The notes: a model not told the origin generated them from the sequence alone. A stretch of 64,000 nucleotides of DNA from G963667675 sp965197565 (GCA_965197565.1 CBDANK010000002.1:1-64000), one strand, 5' to 3'; positions 18,582 through 28,531 are shown, counted from the stretch's first letter. Numbers and translations: made by a program.

Positions 18582-20135
18582 ATGAAATATGACTATATAG
18601 TTCTCGGCGCCGGTTCCGCGGGCTCCATTATGGCAACTAGGCTTAGCGAGGACCCGCAACGGTCCGTTCTGCTGATAGAGGCAGGGCCGGACTATCCTAA
18701 TTTTGAGCACCTGCCCGATGAGGTCAAGTACGGCTACGCGACCGCCACCGACATCATGACCAGCGACCACAACTGGCAGTTCGTTGGCAAGGCCACGGAA
18801 ACATCCCCCGAAATGCTGGTGCCCAGAGGCAAGGTCACCGGAGGCTCCAGCGCCATCAATGGCCAGGTATTCTTACGAGGAGTTCCCGAGGATTACGATG
18901 CCTGGGCCTCGTTGGGCAACGATCAGTGGAGCTTCCAGAACCTGCTCCAGTACCTCCGCAAAATCGAGACCGACACCGACTTCGGCAGCGGCGATTTCCA
19001 CAATTCCGACGGTCCCATCATCGTCCGCCGGTTCAAGACCGAGGAATGGTTGCCTGATCAGCAGGCGTTTTACGATTCCTGCCGGGCCGCAGGCTTCCCC
19101 GACAGCCCGGACCACAATGCTCCTGACGCCTTGGGTATCGGTCCAACACCCTTCAACAACCCCAATGGGATTCGCTGGAGCACCGCCCTTGGTTACCTCA
19201 ATTCGGGCCGGCATCGCCTAAACCTCACCATCAGGCCCAACTGTACGGTCCGGCGTCTCATCATAGAAGGAAAGCGAGTCACCGGAGTCGAAGTGGAGAG
19301 CGGCGGCGAGAGGTTCACCGTGGATGGGGAGGAAATTATCCTCAGCGCGGGGGCCGTTGGCTCGCCGCATATCCTGATGCTCTCCGGGGTGGGGCCGGCC
19401 GATAATCTTCAGAGCGTCGGTATCCCGGTGGTCCACCATCTGCCCGGAGTGGGGCAAAACATGAGGGACCATCCCAACGTATACGTGACTTGGCGGACCA
19501 AAGAAGGCTACCCGTTGAACGGCTTTGCGCCCCGTTCCCAGATGGCCCTGCGTTGGACTGCGGAAGGGTCCGATTTGCGCAACGATCTGATGCTGTCCAT
19601 GCAGTCCTACGCCACCGAGCGGGTGAACCGGGGCGGTTCACGCATGGAGCCCTTGGGCATAAGGATGGTGGCCGTGCTTGACCTGGCCGTCGGCTCCGGC
19701 GAGCTCCGGCTTACATCTTCGGACCCCGATGTCCAGCCTTTCTTGGACTACCGGTACCTCGAGCATGAGTTCGACCGGCGGCGTATGCGCGAGATGGTGC
19801 GCACCGCCGTCAGCTTGGCCGATACTGACGCGTTCAGAGCGATCATAGAGGACCGGATAGAGCCCACCGATGCCGAACTGGCCACCGACGAGGCGTTGGA
19901 CGAATACATCGCCCGGGAGGTTACCACCAGCCAGCACATTTCCTGCACTTGCAAAATGGGTCCGGAATCCGACCCTATGGCCGTGGTGGACCAGTACGGC
20001 AGGGTCCGCGGCCTGGAAGGGCTGCGAATCGCCGACGCCTCCATCATGCCCGACTGCATCCGGGCCAACACCAACGTAACCACCATGGTGATTGGTGAGC
20101 GAATCTCTGATTTCATCCGCCAGGGCCAGAGATGA
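18582..20135 (+). CDS. GMC-family FAD oxidoreductase (choline-dehydrogenase-like)
   Basis: A 517-residue GMC oxidoreductase. The FAD dinucleotide-binding motif GAGSAG (about residues 9-14) is followed by the GMC signature around GGSSAINGQVFLRG (about 87-100). The second signature is GAVGSPHILMLSG, and the C-terminal catalytic region is TSQHISCTCKMG with NTNVTTMVIGER. It should oxidise an alcohol to an aldehyde or ketone. AGGAGG precedes the ATG. Its stop overlaps the start of the HpaB-type gene (ATGA), so the two are translationally coupled and probably act on the same compound. Confidence 0.88.
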   Translation: MKYDYIVLGAGSAGSIMATRLSEDPQRSVLLIEAGPDYPNFEHLPDEVKYGYATATDIMTSDHNWQFVGKATETSPEMLVPRGKVTGGSSAINGQVFLRGVPEDYDAWASLGNDQWSFQNLLQYLRKIETDTDFGSGDFHNSDGPIIVRRFKTEEWLPDQQAFYDSCRAAGFPDSPDHNAPDALGIGPTPFNNPNGIRWSTALGYLNSGRHRLNLTIRPNCTVRRLIIEGKRVTGVEVESGGERFTVDGEEIILSAGAVGSPHILMLSGVGPADNLQSVGIPVVHHLPGVGQNMRDHPNVYVTWRTKEGYPLNGFAPRSQMALRWTAEGSDLRNDLMLSMQSYATERVNRGGSRMEPLGIRMVAVLDLAVGSGELRLTSSDPDVQPFLDYRYLEHEFDRRRMREMVRTAVSLADTDAFRAIIEDRIEPTDAELATDEALDEYIAREVTTSQHISCTCKMGPESDPMAVVDQYGRVRGLEGLRIADASIMPDCIRANTNVTTMVIGERISDFIRQGQR

Positions 20136-21580
20136 CGCGGACCGGCGAAGACTATCTAAACCGGGTGCGGGACGGCCGGACTATTTTTTTGGACGGCCAA
20201 TTGGTCGAGGACCCGGTCGACCACCCGGCTTTCCGCAATGCTACGCGGACCATTGCCGGCTTGTACGATTTTATGGCGGACCCAAAGAACCGGGAGTTGA
20301 TGACCTTTGAGTCCGCCAGCAGCGGCGGCCGTGTCGGCCGGTTCTGGCAACTGCCGGAATCCTACGAAGAGTTAGTGCGGCGTCGCGAAGCTATAACTGC
20401 CTGGGCTGGGCTCACTTATGGGTTCCTGGGCCGCTCCCCCGACCACGTGGCTTCTTGCTTGAGCGGCATGGTGATGGGCATCGAGCTATTTGAGGAACAT
20501 AGCCCGCGCCGGGCCCGGGCACTGCTGGACTATTTTGAATACGTCCGCGATCAGGACCTGTTCGTAACTTACGTTATCGCCAACCCCCGGGCCGATCACT
20601 CGAAATCGGTTTCGGAGCAAGAAGATGAGTTCCTAATAGCCGCCATCTGCGACGAAGACAGCCAGGGCGTCACCATCAAAGGGGCCAAGATGCTGGGCAC
20701 CGGCGCGGTCATTGCCGATGAGCTTCTGGTCACAACAGGGCAGCCGCTGCGGTCCGGAGAAGAGATGTACGCCTTCACCGCGGCCGTCCCCATGGCCGCC
20801 AAGGGTCTTAAAATCCTGCCCCGCAAGTCATACGAGTCTATGGCAGTTTCCCGGTTCGATAACCCGCTGTCTTCCCGTTTGGACGAGAACGACGCAATAA
20901 TTTACTTCGATGAGGTAAAAGTTCCCTGGGACCGGGTATTCGTCTACAAAGACCCGGCTATGTGCCACGCCCAATTCAACCTGGCTCCCACCCACATGTT
21001 CCAGAACTACCAGGCTCAAATACGGCTGATGGTGAAAACGCGTTTTCTGCTGGGGTTGGCGCGGAAGATAGCCGAAACCAACGGCATCATCTCCATTCCC
21101 GAGGTGTCGGGCAAGTTGGGCTACTTGGCGGCCAACACCGCTATGGTGGAAGGCATGGTCAAGGGCATGGAGGCCGGCGGACAGCACTACGGGCCCTACT
21201 TCGTGCCGGATAGAAGGCTGCTCTACGCCACCCAAGTCCTCAGCCAGCAATTCTACCCGGAGCTGGTCTCGATGATTCGTGACCTTTCCGGCGCTAATAT
21301 GATTATGACGCCGTCATCGGTGGCCGACTTCCAAAACCAGGAGACCGCTGAATACATCCAGAGGACCCAGCGTTCTCCGGTGGCGGAACCCCAGGAAAAA
21401 GTCAAACTGTTCAAGCTTGCTTGGGATGCGGTAGGCTCCGAGTTCGGGTCGCGGCAGGTCCAGTATGAGATGTTCTACGCCGCGGGGGCCTTCGTTACCC
21501 GGGGCCGCTCCTTCCAGAACTACGACTGGGACAATGTCACCAGTATGGTGGATGACCTCCTGGACAGCTACGGCCCGTAG
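20132..21580 (+). CDS. 4-Hydroxyphenylacetate 3-hydroxylase-type oxygenase (HpaB family)
   Basis: A 482-residue protein of the HpaB / pyoverdin-chromophore biosynthesis PvcC family, the large oxygenase component of two-component FADH2-dependent aromatic hydroxylases; the fold also includes 4-hydroxybutyryl-CoA dehydratase. Supporting segments are GVTIKGAKMLGTGAVIADELLVT in the middle domain, RFDNPLSSRLDEND and VPWDRVFVYKD. The four Fe-S cysteine/histidine ligands of the dehydratase are not evident, so hydroxylase is the better reading. No flavin reductase (HpaC) gene is adjacent. It overlaps the upstream GMC gene by 4 bp. Confidence 0.82.
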   Translation: MTRTGEDYLNRVRDGRTIFLDGQLVEDPVDHPAFRNATRTIAGLYDFMADPKNRELMTFESASSGGRVGRFWQLPESYEELVRRREAITAWAGLTYGFLGRSPDHVASCLSGMVMGIELFEEHSPRRARALLDYFEYVRDQDLFVTYVIANPRADHSKSVSEQEDEFLIAAICDEDSQGVTIKGAKMLGTGAVIADELLVTTGQPLRSGEEMYAFTAAVPMAAKGLKILPRKSYESMAVSRFDNPLSSRLDENDAIIYFDEVKVPWDRVFVYKDPAMCHAQFNLAPTHMFQNYQAQIRLMVKTRFLLGLARKIAETNGIISIPEVSGKLGYLAANTAMVEGMVKGMEAGGQHYGPYFVPDRRLLYATQVLSQQFYPELVSMIRDLSGANMIMTPSSVADFQNQETAEYIQRTQRSPVAEPQEKVKLFKLAWDAVGSEFGSRQVQYEMFYAAGAFVTRGRSFQNYDWDNVTSMVDDLLDSYGP

Positions 21581-21593
21581 GGAGACCTACCAA

Positions 21594-22067
21594 CTATAAG
21601 GCAACGATCCTCCCCTCGACTCCCCCTTCTTCAATGGTTAGAAACCCAATGGACGGCACGACTTTGAAACGGCGTTTGCCCGCAGCCCCAGGATTGAAGA
21701 ACAGGACCGGACCCAACCGCTCCTGAAGGGCAATATGACTATGGCCGAAAACGACAACCTCTACACCCGAGTCCAGATAGTCTCGCAGTGCCTTGGCCTT
21801 TGGGTCCTTGGGGAGCTTTACTTGGTGGGTAAGTAAGACTCGGCAGCCTGCCAGCGTCTCTGTCGCTTCCAAAGGATACTGAGAGGCGGGGCCTTCCTTG
21901 TCATTATTGCCTCGCACTGCCGTGGTGGGAGCAATGAGGCCCAATTCTTCAATGATGGTGTGATTGCCAATATCACCCGCATGAAGGATACGGTCGACGC
22001 CTTGGAGCAACTCCAAGACCCTGGGATTCAAGTAACCGTGAGTGTCCGATACGACTCCTACCAACAT
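21594..22067 (-). CDS. YfcE/MJ0936-type metallophosphoesterase
   Basis: A 157-residue calcineurin-like phosphoesterase with all metal motifs in order: SDTHG near the N-terminus, AGDIG, GNND, LTHQ and GHSH. This is the usual length for the small YfcE/MJ0936 phosphodiesterases, whose physiological substrate is not settled. It converges with the HpaB-type gene, with 13 bp between the stops. Confidence 0.9.
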   Translation of the reverse strand: MLVGVVSDTHGYLNPRVLELLQGVDRILHAGDIGNHTIIEELGLIAPTTAVRGNNDKEGPASQYPLEATETLAGCRVLLTHQVKLPKDPKAKALRDYLDSGVEVVVFGHSHIALQERLGPVLFFNPGAAGKRRFKVVPSIGFLTIEEGGVEGRIVAL

Positions 22068-22210
22068 TTCCCGGCACCGGCTCCCAAGTCCTAGCTAAAT
22101 GCTCTGGCTCTCAAATTCCTGACAATTCCCAACTACCCTCACAAACGACCCCCGACCAGACCGTCTAGCCGCACGGGGTTCCCCCCGGGGTCTTTTCATT
22201 CTCGGAAATC

Positions 22211-22238
22211 GTCATTCTGAGCCGTAGGCGAAGAATCT
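22211..22238. repeat. Dispersed short repeat (CATTCTGAG...CGAAGAATCT type)
   Basis: GTCATTCTGAGCC...GCGAAGAATCT. A very similar unit is at 34361-34392 and related ones are near 24480-24660 and 35282-35337. These intergenic repeats are non-coding and partly palindromic. Confidence 0.55.
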
Positions 22239-22285
22239 AAAAGCCTTCAGCAAGAACCTGGGCCGAATAACGAACAAAGAGAATT

Positions 22286-22318
22286 AGGTTATGAGGTGCG
22301 CTGCACACCTCATAACCT
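22286..22318 (-). terminator. Perfect 13-bp hairpin downstream of the amine oxidase gene
   Basis: AGGTTATGAGGTG pairs perfectly with CACCTCATAACCT around a 7-base loop. It begins 25 bp past the stop of the copper amine oxidase gene. There is no long T run, so termination is plausible but not certain; it could instead stabilise the mRNA end. Confidence 0.5.
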
Positions 22319-22342
22319 CCTTTGGGCGGGCGGATGGGAATC

Positions 22343-24286
22343 TCAAGAATGGCAATGCCCGTTGTGATGCTCTGAGGGCGGCACGTCCAAGGCCGGGTTC
22401 TGATCGAAGAATCCCACCGGCTTCAAGCTGAATCCGGTGTACATGACCGGCATCACCGGCCAGTCCTCGGGACGGGGGATGTGATGGTGGCCAAAAGTGT
22501 ACCATACCACCAAGTCTTGGTTCTCCACGCTACGGTTGTCCTTGGTGTAGGCGGGAAGACCAGCGCCGCCGGGATGCTGGTTGGGGTAGTCGCCGGCAGG
22601 GGTCATCTCGTTGGAATCGTAGGACGTAACCCACAGGTGCTTGGTCATAAAGGCGGCCCGCTTCATTACGCTGGCGTCGGGGTGGGCAAAGGGTAGAATG
22701 TTTTCTCCCGGCATCAATTTGTAGGCGACCTCTTGCCCCAGGTAGTTCTTCACGGATGAGTTGGCGATGAGCCAGTAGCGGCCTGTCAGAGGGTCGACAG
22801 TCCGCTGGGCTTCCGACTCGGTGCGCAACAAAGTCTTCGTGGCAAAATAGGCGTTGCCTTGGGGGTTTTCCGGACCCCTGGGTTCCGCCTCGGTATTCAC
22901 CTCATAAACGGAGTTGTTCCGGCCGTCTACCGACATATCCAACCGGACGTTGAAGAAATGTTGGTGAATATGAGCATTGACTTGGGGAGCTACCAACGTC
23001 CCGTATTTGGGCGTCTCGCCCGGTGGGACTGCCGCATTGTTGACAATACCGGTCAGCTTCACTTGAAATTCGATGGTCCCATCCTGGTAGAAATACCAGA
23101 AGAAGCCGTACTCGTAATTGCCGACGGTCGCTATGAAGGATATGACCAACCGGCGGGAACGGCGCACTTCGGTTTGCCCGGTGCGCCAATCGACGTGCTT
23201 CCAGAGGATGCCGAAGTCCTCTTCATGGATGCAAATAGCATTTGGAATGTTCATCACCCCGCCGCGGCTATCGCTAAGGGCCGCATCGAAGTAACGGATC
23301 TCTCCCAAGCAGTCACATCCCAAAGTGAGGGAGTTGGCCAGATTGCCGATCCCATACTCCCCCACATCGAAAGCGTTTTTACGGAAATGGGCCCCGCCGG
23401 GGTCCCCATAAGGCACCACCATCTCCGCCAAGGCGGCCCGGTAGATAATCGGGCGCCTCCGGCCTTGGTCGTAGTACTCGATGTTGTGCAGGACTAGACC
23501 CTCCCGGTGGGTGAAGCCCACCCTCAAGCTCCATTTTTGCCAGGTTATCTCCCGGCCATTGATGCTGAAGCTGGGACCTTCGGGCTGGACTATGTCCAGT
23601 GGTTTAAGGTCGGAGCGAAATTCCTTAATGAATTCGGCGGCGTAGTTAGCCGGGTTGGGAGGAAGCGGCACCAACCTATGGTCTTCGACCCTTATAACTT
23701 CCATCTTATTCAGGTCGACCACCGGGATAACTCCCTCGATGGGACGGGCATAGCCATTGTCCGTGGGGCTGGACCTGACCCAGCACCGAGCGTATGAGAG
23801 CCGCTTGCCTTTCTCCTCTTCAATTCCGAAGTTGCCGGCAGACCACGGGTCGACCATTACCAGGTCTACGTCGGTAATGCCCCGTTTCTTGATGGCTTCC
23901 AGAAACTTCGGATCCTGTTTAACCGCGGCCTCACACTCATAGAACTCGTCGGGCATGATTTTCGGTTGCACACCGGGGATGTGCTTCCACGATGTAACCG
24001 CTTTGTCCGTCAGAGAGACCACAGCTTCGTGGGTTGCTTCGGTGTCGTTGTCCAAGAGCACTATCGTCGCCTCTCTGGGGACCGAGTTGCTGTTTTCTAA
24101 ACCGAGGACCGAGTCCTTGGCAGGCTCCTTCAGCATGACTGACTCGAACCTGGTCCCTTCAGGCAGGTCACGTTGGGAGCGAAGAATTCTTACTGCCTCA
24201 TCGATCTCCCTGGGGGTCATGGGGTCGAGAGGATGTTGAGCCGCTGTTAGGTTTGCCGACTGGGTTTTCTTACTCACCGTAGCCAT
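22343..24286 (-). CDS. Copper-containing primary amine oxidase (TPQ enzyme)
   Basis: A 647-residue quinoprotein amine oxidase, the normal length for the family. The topaquinone-forming motif N-Y-E-Y is at 390-393 (Tyr391 is the cofactor precursor), and the catalytic-base segment AFDVGEYG has D307. Copper ligands are the HQH motif at 441-443 and a C-terminal histidine in TFGHHHIPRPEDWP. The enzyme converts primary amines to aldehydes with release of ammonia and hydrogen peroxide. No signal peptide is apparent, so it may be cytoplasmic. It lies a few kilobases from agmatinase, which makes a putrescine-type amine a reasonable but unproven substrate. Confidence 0.93.
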   Translation of the reverse strand: MATVSKKTQSANLTAAQHPLDPMTPREIDEAVRILRSQRDLPEGTRFESVMLKEPAKDSVLGLENSNSVPREATIVLLDNDTEATHEAVVSLTDKAVTSWKHIPGVQPKIMPDEFYECEAAVKQDPKFLEAIKKRGITDVDLVMVDPWSAGNFGIEEEKGKRLSYARCWVRSSPTDNGYARPIEGVIPVVDLNKMEVIRVEDHRLVPLPPNPANYAAEFIKEFRSDLKPLDIVQPEGPSFSINGREITWQKWSLRVGFTHREGLVLHNIEYYDQGRRRPIIYRAALAEMVVPYGDPGGAHFRKNAFDVGEYGIGNLANSLTLGCDCLGEIRYFDAALSDSRGGVMNIPNAICIHEEDFGILWKHVDWRTGQTEVRRSRRLVISFIATVGNYEYGFFWYFYQDGTIEFQVKLTGIVNNAAVPPGETPKYGTLVAPQVNAHIHQHFFNVRLDMSVDGRNNSVYEVNTEAEPRGPENPQGNAYFATKTLLRTESEAQRTVDPLTGRYWLIANSSVKNYLGQEVAYKLMPGENILPFAHPDASVMKRAAFMTKHLWVTSYDSNEMTPAGDYPNQHPGGAGLPAYTKDNRSVENQDLVVWYTFGHHHIPRPEDWPVMPVMYTGFSLKPVGFFDQNPALDVPPSEHHNGHCHS

Positions 24287-24920
24287 ATCAACCTCCTACC
24301 AGTTGGTTTTCTTGGCTGTTCTTTGAAGCCTAATCCCATCTGGAACGCCTGTCAACGCTCGCTATAATACGAGACCTTTGCCTAACTGGTCGCTCAACTC
24401 GTCATTGCTATGAAAATAGGTGATTTTCATCCTCTCATGTGGCCTTCGCAAGGCCATAGTGATTCCGACCGGTCACCCCCGTCATTCCGACCGGAGGGGG
24501 GAATCTAAGGCGTTGGGCCAGAATCGTCGCGTCGGTCCAGATACAGACTCAGTGCTTGCTGACATAGGTTTGAGATTCCTGGCGAAGTTTATCCTGAGCG
24601 CAACCGAAGGGCTTCGCTGCATTCGGAATGACCGGGGTGGGGGTTTCAGAATGACAGGGGTGGGGGTTATGCAAAGGTCTCTAATACATTGATGCCTTAA
24701 CTTCCGCTCCGGAGGGCCGGTACTGTTACAATCTAAGTGCCTGCTAAGCGCCGGATTCCCCGAGCCCTAGCAAGATTCTGACCGGCTGGCCCTAACAACA
24801 ATCCGAGTAGATACACTGGGGCCATCGGAATAGACGCCCCTGACGGCTAATCAAGGAAGGGACGCCAACGGGTGCACCGACGCCTACATTCCTCGATGAT
24901 TTCACTGGGAGAAGAGAGCA
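24287..24920. other. Divergent intergenic region with dispersed repeats
   Basis: This 634-bp gap between the divergent amine oxidase and amidohydrolase genes must contain both promoters. TATAAT occurs at 24363-24368, but no convincing -35 box accompanies it. Repeat-like segments include GTCATTCCGACCGG...GGGGAATCTAAGG near 24491 and AAGTTTATCCTGAGCGCAAC with ATTCGGAATGACCGG near 24585-24640. No gene is seen. Confidence 0.5.
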
Positions 24921-26144
24921 ATGAAGCTAATTACAGGCGCTACCATGATAGACGGGACGGGAAGCTCACCGGTGGCCAATGGAGCAGTGCTAGTCAACGA
25001 CGATGGACGTATTGTGGTGGCCGGCAGGCAGGAAGAGGTCGCTGCTCCACCTGATGCTCAGGTGATTCAAGGCGCCGGGATGACGTTGCTGCCGGGTCTC
25101 ATCGATTGCCACGACCACTTGGCTTCATTCACCTACGACATTATGAGCCGGTGGGGGTTCACCGAGCCCCGAAGCCTTCGGGTTTTGCGGATCGCCAAAG
25201 TGATGGAAGAGACCCTGCTGACCGGATACACCACCGTACGCGACTGCGGTTGGCTGGACGCGGGATTCAAGACCGCAGTGGAGGAAGGCTTGATAGTTGG
25301 CCCCCGGCTGCTAGTGGCCACCGGCCCTATTTCGCCAAGCCACGGGAATGCCGAAAGGTCCAGTGGCTCCGGCCACCGCCAACCCCTGTTTCCCGATCCC
25401 CTGATACCATCGGGATTCGCCGACGGTGTCGACGCCGTGCGGGCCAAAGTAAGAGAGATGGTGCGGGTGGGAGCCGACTTGGTCAAGGTCTTCCAGACCG
25501 GCTGGGGCCGCCGTTATCACGGCTCCAAAGACGTAGCTTACGGCAAGGATGAACTGGACGCGCTGGTCAGTGAGGCCCACACCCACGGCAAAAAGGTGGC
25601 CAGCCACGCCGTTGGCGGACCCGGCCTGAGAATGTCTATCGAAGCGGGGGTGGACACTATCGAGCACGGCTCCTATCTGAACGAAGACCCGGACCTGGTT
25701 AAGATGATGGCCGACAAAGGGACTTTCTTCGTCCCGACGTTCACCGTGTTTAATTTCCACCGTGACGTAGGCACGCCTGAGGGCCGGTTGGAGGCCCGCG
25801 ACTTCCGCCGCCAACATATAGAGAGCATGCAAAAGGCCCTGAGCGCTGGAGTGAAAGTGGTGGCCGGGACGGACGCCGGCGGCTGGGTTCACGGGAACAA
25901 CGCCCAGGAGTTGCAATGCTTGGTGGAGGCGGGAATGACCCCCATGCAAGCTCTGGTGGCGGCCACTGGCTGGGCGGCGAAAGCCTGCGGGATAGAGAAA
26001 GAAACCGGCACCCTGGAAGCGGGCAAGGCCGCCGACTTGGTGGTGGTGGATGGAGACCCGTTGCAAGACATCACCTTCTTGCAAGACAAGAGCAGGATCA
26101 AGCTGGTGATGAAAGAAGGGAAGCTATACCGCAACCTGCTGTAG
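24921..26144 (+). CDS. Amidohydrolase, prolidase/imidazolonepropionase-like
   Basis: A 407-residue amidohydrolase_1-type enzyme. GLIDCHDHLASF carries the HxH metal pair; the likely bridging residue is in VKVFQTGWG; VASHAVGG and TIEHGSY carry the further metal histidines; GTDAGGWVHG carries the catalytic Asp. The C-terminus KAADLVVVDGDPLQDI closes the beta-sandwich. Related enzymes act as Xaa-Pro dipeptidases, organophosphate hydrolases or ochratoxin-type amidases, so the substrate is open. GAGAAGAGAG precedes the ATG. Confidence 0.87.
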   Translation: MKLITGATMIDGTGSSPVANGAVLVNDDGRIVVAGRQEEVAAPPDAQVIQGAGMTLLPGLIDCHDHLASFTYDIMSRWGFTEPRSLRVLRIAKVMEETLLTGYTTVRDCGWLDAGFKTAVEEGLIVGPRLLVATGPISPSHGNAERSSGSGHRQPLFPDPLIPSGFADGVDAVRAKVREMVRVGADLVKVFQTGWGRRYHGSKDVAYGKDELDALVSEAHTHGKKVASHAVGGPGLRMSIEAGVDTIEHGSYLNEDPDLVKMMADKGTFFVPTFTVFNFHRDVGTPEGRLEARDFRRQHIESMQKALSAGVKVVAGTDAGGWVHGNNAQELQCLVEAGMTPMQALVAATGWAAKACGIEKETGTLEAGKAADLVVVDGDPLQDITFLQDKSRIKLVMKEGKLYRNLL

Positions 26145-26152
26145 CTTTGGGG

Positions 26153-27196
26153 TCACTTGAACTCCGGCAGCACTTGCTCCGTCAACAGCCGCAGATTGTC
26201 CATTTGGAGTTGGTAGGGGATGCGGCGGCCAAAATTGATCTCGTAGACGATCTGGTCCAACTGGAGCTCTTCCACCAATTGGCGCAAGCGGTCTACAACC
26301 GCTTCAGGCGTGCCGTAAACCACCTTGTCCCGCAGCCAGTCATCGTAGGTCATGTTACTGATTCGTTCAGCCTGGGCCTGCCAGTCGCCGCTGAGGCCGG
26401 TGCGGTCGGCGCTGCCCGATACCCTCCGGCTCAGGTTTTGAATCGATGTCAAGGCGCTTTCCATTGGCTCGTTGTAGGCTTGTTCGGCCGTCTCAGCAAC
26501 GTATACTGGGACCCGCAAGCCCACTTCCCCGTCACCGGGATGGCCCGCTTCCTTCCACGCCTTACGGTACAGTTGGATGAAAGGCCCCAGTTCAGCAAGG
26601 GTAAAAACCCGGGAAGGGTTGATAAAAATTGGATACCCCATGCGGCCGATGATAGGGAAAGTCTCCGCGGAAGTAATTCCTACGCGAACCGGAGGATGCG
26701 GGCTTTGGAAGGGCTTGGGCCTGACAATCAAGTCGTGGCACTCATAGTGTTCCCCTTCGAAGGAGAACTGTTCTTCGGTCCACGCCTTGAGTATGATTTC
26801 CAAGTACTCCTCGAAGCGGCCCCGGCTTTCGGGATAAGGAGAGTTGAAAGCGTCATGGTGGTCTGGAAAGGTGCCGCGCCCTATGCCGAAATCAAGCCTT
26901 CCTTGGCTGATGTGGTCCAAAGTTGCGGCTTCTTCCGCGATGCGTACCGGGTTGCTCAGAGGCAAAAGCAGAACGCCGAACCCGATCCTGGCTCTCTTGG
27001 TGCGGGCAGCTATAGCCGTAGCCACAGTAACCGGCGCTGACAACACGCTGAAGGGGGAGAAGTGGTATTCGGCCAACCACAGCGAGTCCACTCCCATCCG
27101 CTCCGCCTCGTCCACCAAGGCGAAACCTTCAGTGAACGCCTCCTGATCGGTAACATCCTCTAGGGCGGGGAACTCCAGGAAAAGTCCGAACTCCAT
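26153..27196 (-). CDS. Luciferase-like (LLM class) flavin-dependent monooxygenase
   Basis: A 347-residue bacterial-luciferase-fold protein. MEFGLFLEFPA and SLWLAEYHFSPFSVLSAP form the typical N-terminus, ARIGFGVLLLPLSNPVRIAEEAATLDHISQGRLDFGIGRG the flavin-binding core, and YGTPEAVVDRL the C-terminal helix. It should use FMNH2 or F420 with oxygen or act as a dehydrogenase; the substrate is unknown. It converges with the preceding amidohydrolase gene, 8 bp apart. Confidence 0.87.
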   Translation of the reverse strand: MEFGLFLEFPALEDVTDQEAFTEGFALVDEAERMGVDSLWLAEYHFSPFSVLSAPVTVATAIAARTKRARIGFGVLLLPLSNPVRIAEEAATLDHISQGRLDFGIGRGTFPDHHDAFNSPYPESRGRFEEYLEIILKAWTEEQFSFEGEHYECHDLIVRPKPFQSPHPPVRVGITSAETFPIIGRMGYPIFINPSRVFTLAELGPFIQLYRKAWKEAGHPGDGEVGLRVPVYVAETAEQAYNEPMESALTSIQNLSRRVSGSADRTGLSGDWQAQAERISNMTYDDWLRDKVVYGTPEAVVDRLRQLVEELQLDQIVYEINFGRRIPYQLQMDNLRLLTEQVLPEFK

Positions 27197-27318
27197 GACT
27201 AGCCTCGTTGCTAACCTACTTATAGTCCCATCCCCGCCGTTTCTTGTAACGGGGAAAGCTCGGCGACGGCTTTTGCTTTTGGACTGGTCCTGCCAGCGGA
27301 TTGGTCTCGCCGGACCAC

Positions 27319-28347
27319 CTACCTCTGGGGTTGGACGATGACCTTCAAGGAAGACCGGGCCTCGGCAGTTAGTTTAAACCCCAGTCCCGCCTCGGCCAAT
27401 CCCAAGCGGTGGGTTATCATCTCGCCAACCCGCACCCTTCTCGTCCCAATAAGCTCCAAGGCAGTGGCCAGGTCGGCAGGACTGCCGGCGTAGGTTGTGG
27501 TAAGGGTGACATCGTTGCGAAAGAAGACATCGTTTACCGATACCGGGAGAGAAACTCCTGGTTTAGTGGGCGCGAAGAACAGGACCGTACCGCCGCGGTC
27601 TACCGATTGCAACCCCTGCAACAATGCCGGGGGAGCCCCGGTGCACACAATCACCAGGTCGGCCAACCGGCCGTCGTTGGCCTGGCGCAGCCGGGCCGGC
27701 ACATCCTCATTCGCGGAGAAAGCGGCATCAGCGCCAAACCGTCGCGCCGCCTCCAGCCGGTAGTCGACCATATCCGTGGCAACTATCCGGCCTGCCCCCA
27801 AAGCACGGGCCAGATTTATATGAAGCATCCCGGCAAGGCCGCTCCCCAAAACCAACACGCTCTGCCCCGGTTGTAAATTCGCTCGCTTTTGGCCCCGCAA
27901 AACACAGGCCAGTGGCTCAGCGAAGGATGCTTCCTCCAAAGACACCTGGGGCGGTACCGGAAAGACCCCGCGGTCGACATTGATAGCGGGAACGCGCAGG
28001 TATTCGGCGAAGCCGCCCGGGTCGAAACTGGTCTGCCGCAGAGTGTCGCAGACGGTGTGATGTCCGCTCAAGCAATACCGGCAGGCGTTGCAGGGCACGT
28101 GATGGGTTACCACCACCCGGTCGCCCTCTTTATAGCGTTGCAACCCCTCTCCGACATGAGCGACGGTGCCGGCAACCTCATGGCCCAACACCAGAGGGGC
28201 CTTTTCCACGCGATACCACTCCATGACATCGCTGCCGCAAAGTCCGCTGGCTTCCACGCGAAGCAGTAACTCGCCGCGTCCGATAACCGGCGCCGGCATT
28301 TCCTCCAAGCGCACATCCTGGTTGTTGTAGTACATTGCCACACGCAA
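27319..28347 (-). CDS. Zinc-dependent medium-chain alcohol dehydrogenase
   Basis: A 342-residue MDR enzyme. The catalytic zinc site is CGSDVMEWY with GHEVAG, and the structural-zinc cysteine cluster is CNACRYCLSGHHTVC. The Rossmann motif is VLGSGLAGMLH, close to the usual GxGxxG, followed by ATDMVDYRLEAA where an acidic residue suggests NAD preference. It resembles the sorbitol / threonine dehydrogenase branch. The substrate is likely a polyol or secondary alcohol. Start chosen at the first ATG (MRVAMYYNNQDVRLEE). Confidence 0.88.
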   Translation of the reverse strand: MRVAMYYNNQDVRLEEMPAPVIGRGELLLRVEASGLCGSDVMEWYRVEKAPLVLGHEVAGTVAHVGEGLQRYKEGDRVVVTHHVPCNACRYCLSGHHTVCDTLRQTSFDPGGFAEYLRVPAINVDRGVFPVPPQVSLEEASFAEPLACVLRGQKRANLQPGQSVLVLGSGLAGMLHINLARALGAGRIVATDMVDYRLEAARRFGADAAFSANEDVPARLRQANDGRLADLVIVCTGAPPALLQGLQSVDRGGTVLFFAPTKPGVSLPVSVNDVFFRNDVTLTTTYAGSPADLATALELIGTRRVRVGEMITHRLGLAEAGLGFKLTAEARSSLKVIVQPQR

Positions 28348-28531
28348 GGCGAATATACCTCAGGGATATACTTCAGAGAGAAGCTAACGGTCCAAGTTGA
28401 ACGCCTATATCCAAATTCACCAGAGGGTACAGGGAGAAGGCAAAAGCATCAATTTGTTTTACTCGAATTCTCCACGTCCTCTGGGACCTCTACGGCGATA
28501 CCGGGGACCGCAAATTGCCTAGGCCGGAGCG

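Noticed and set aside
24341..24368. TATAAT box as a promoter in the amine oxidase / amidohydrolase gap
   Set aside because: No acceptable -35 element lies at the right spacing and the gene it would serve is more than 500 bp away.
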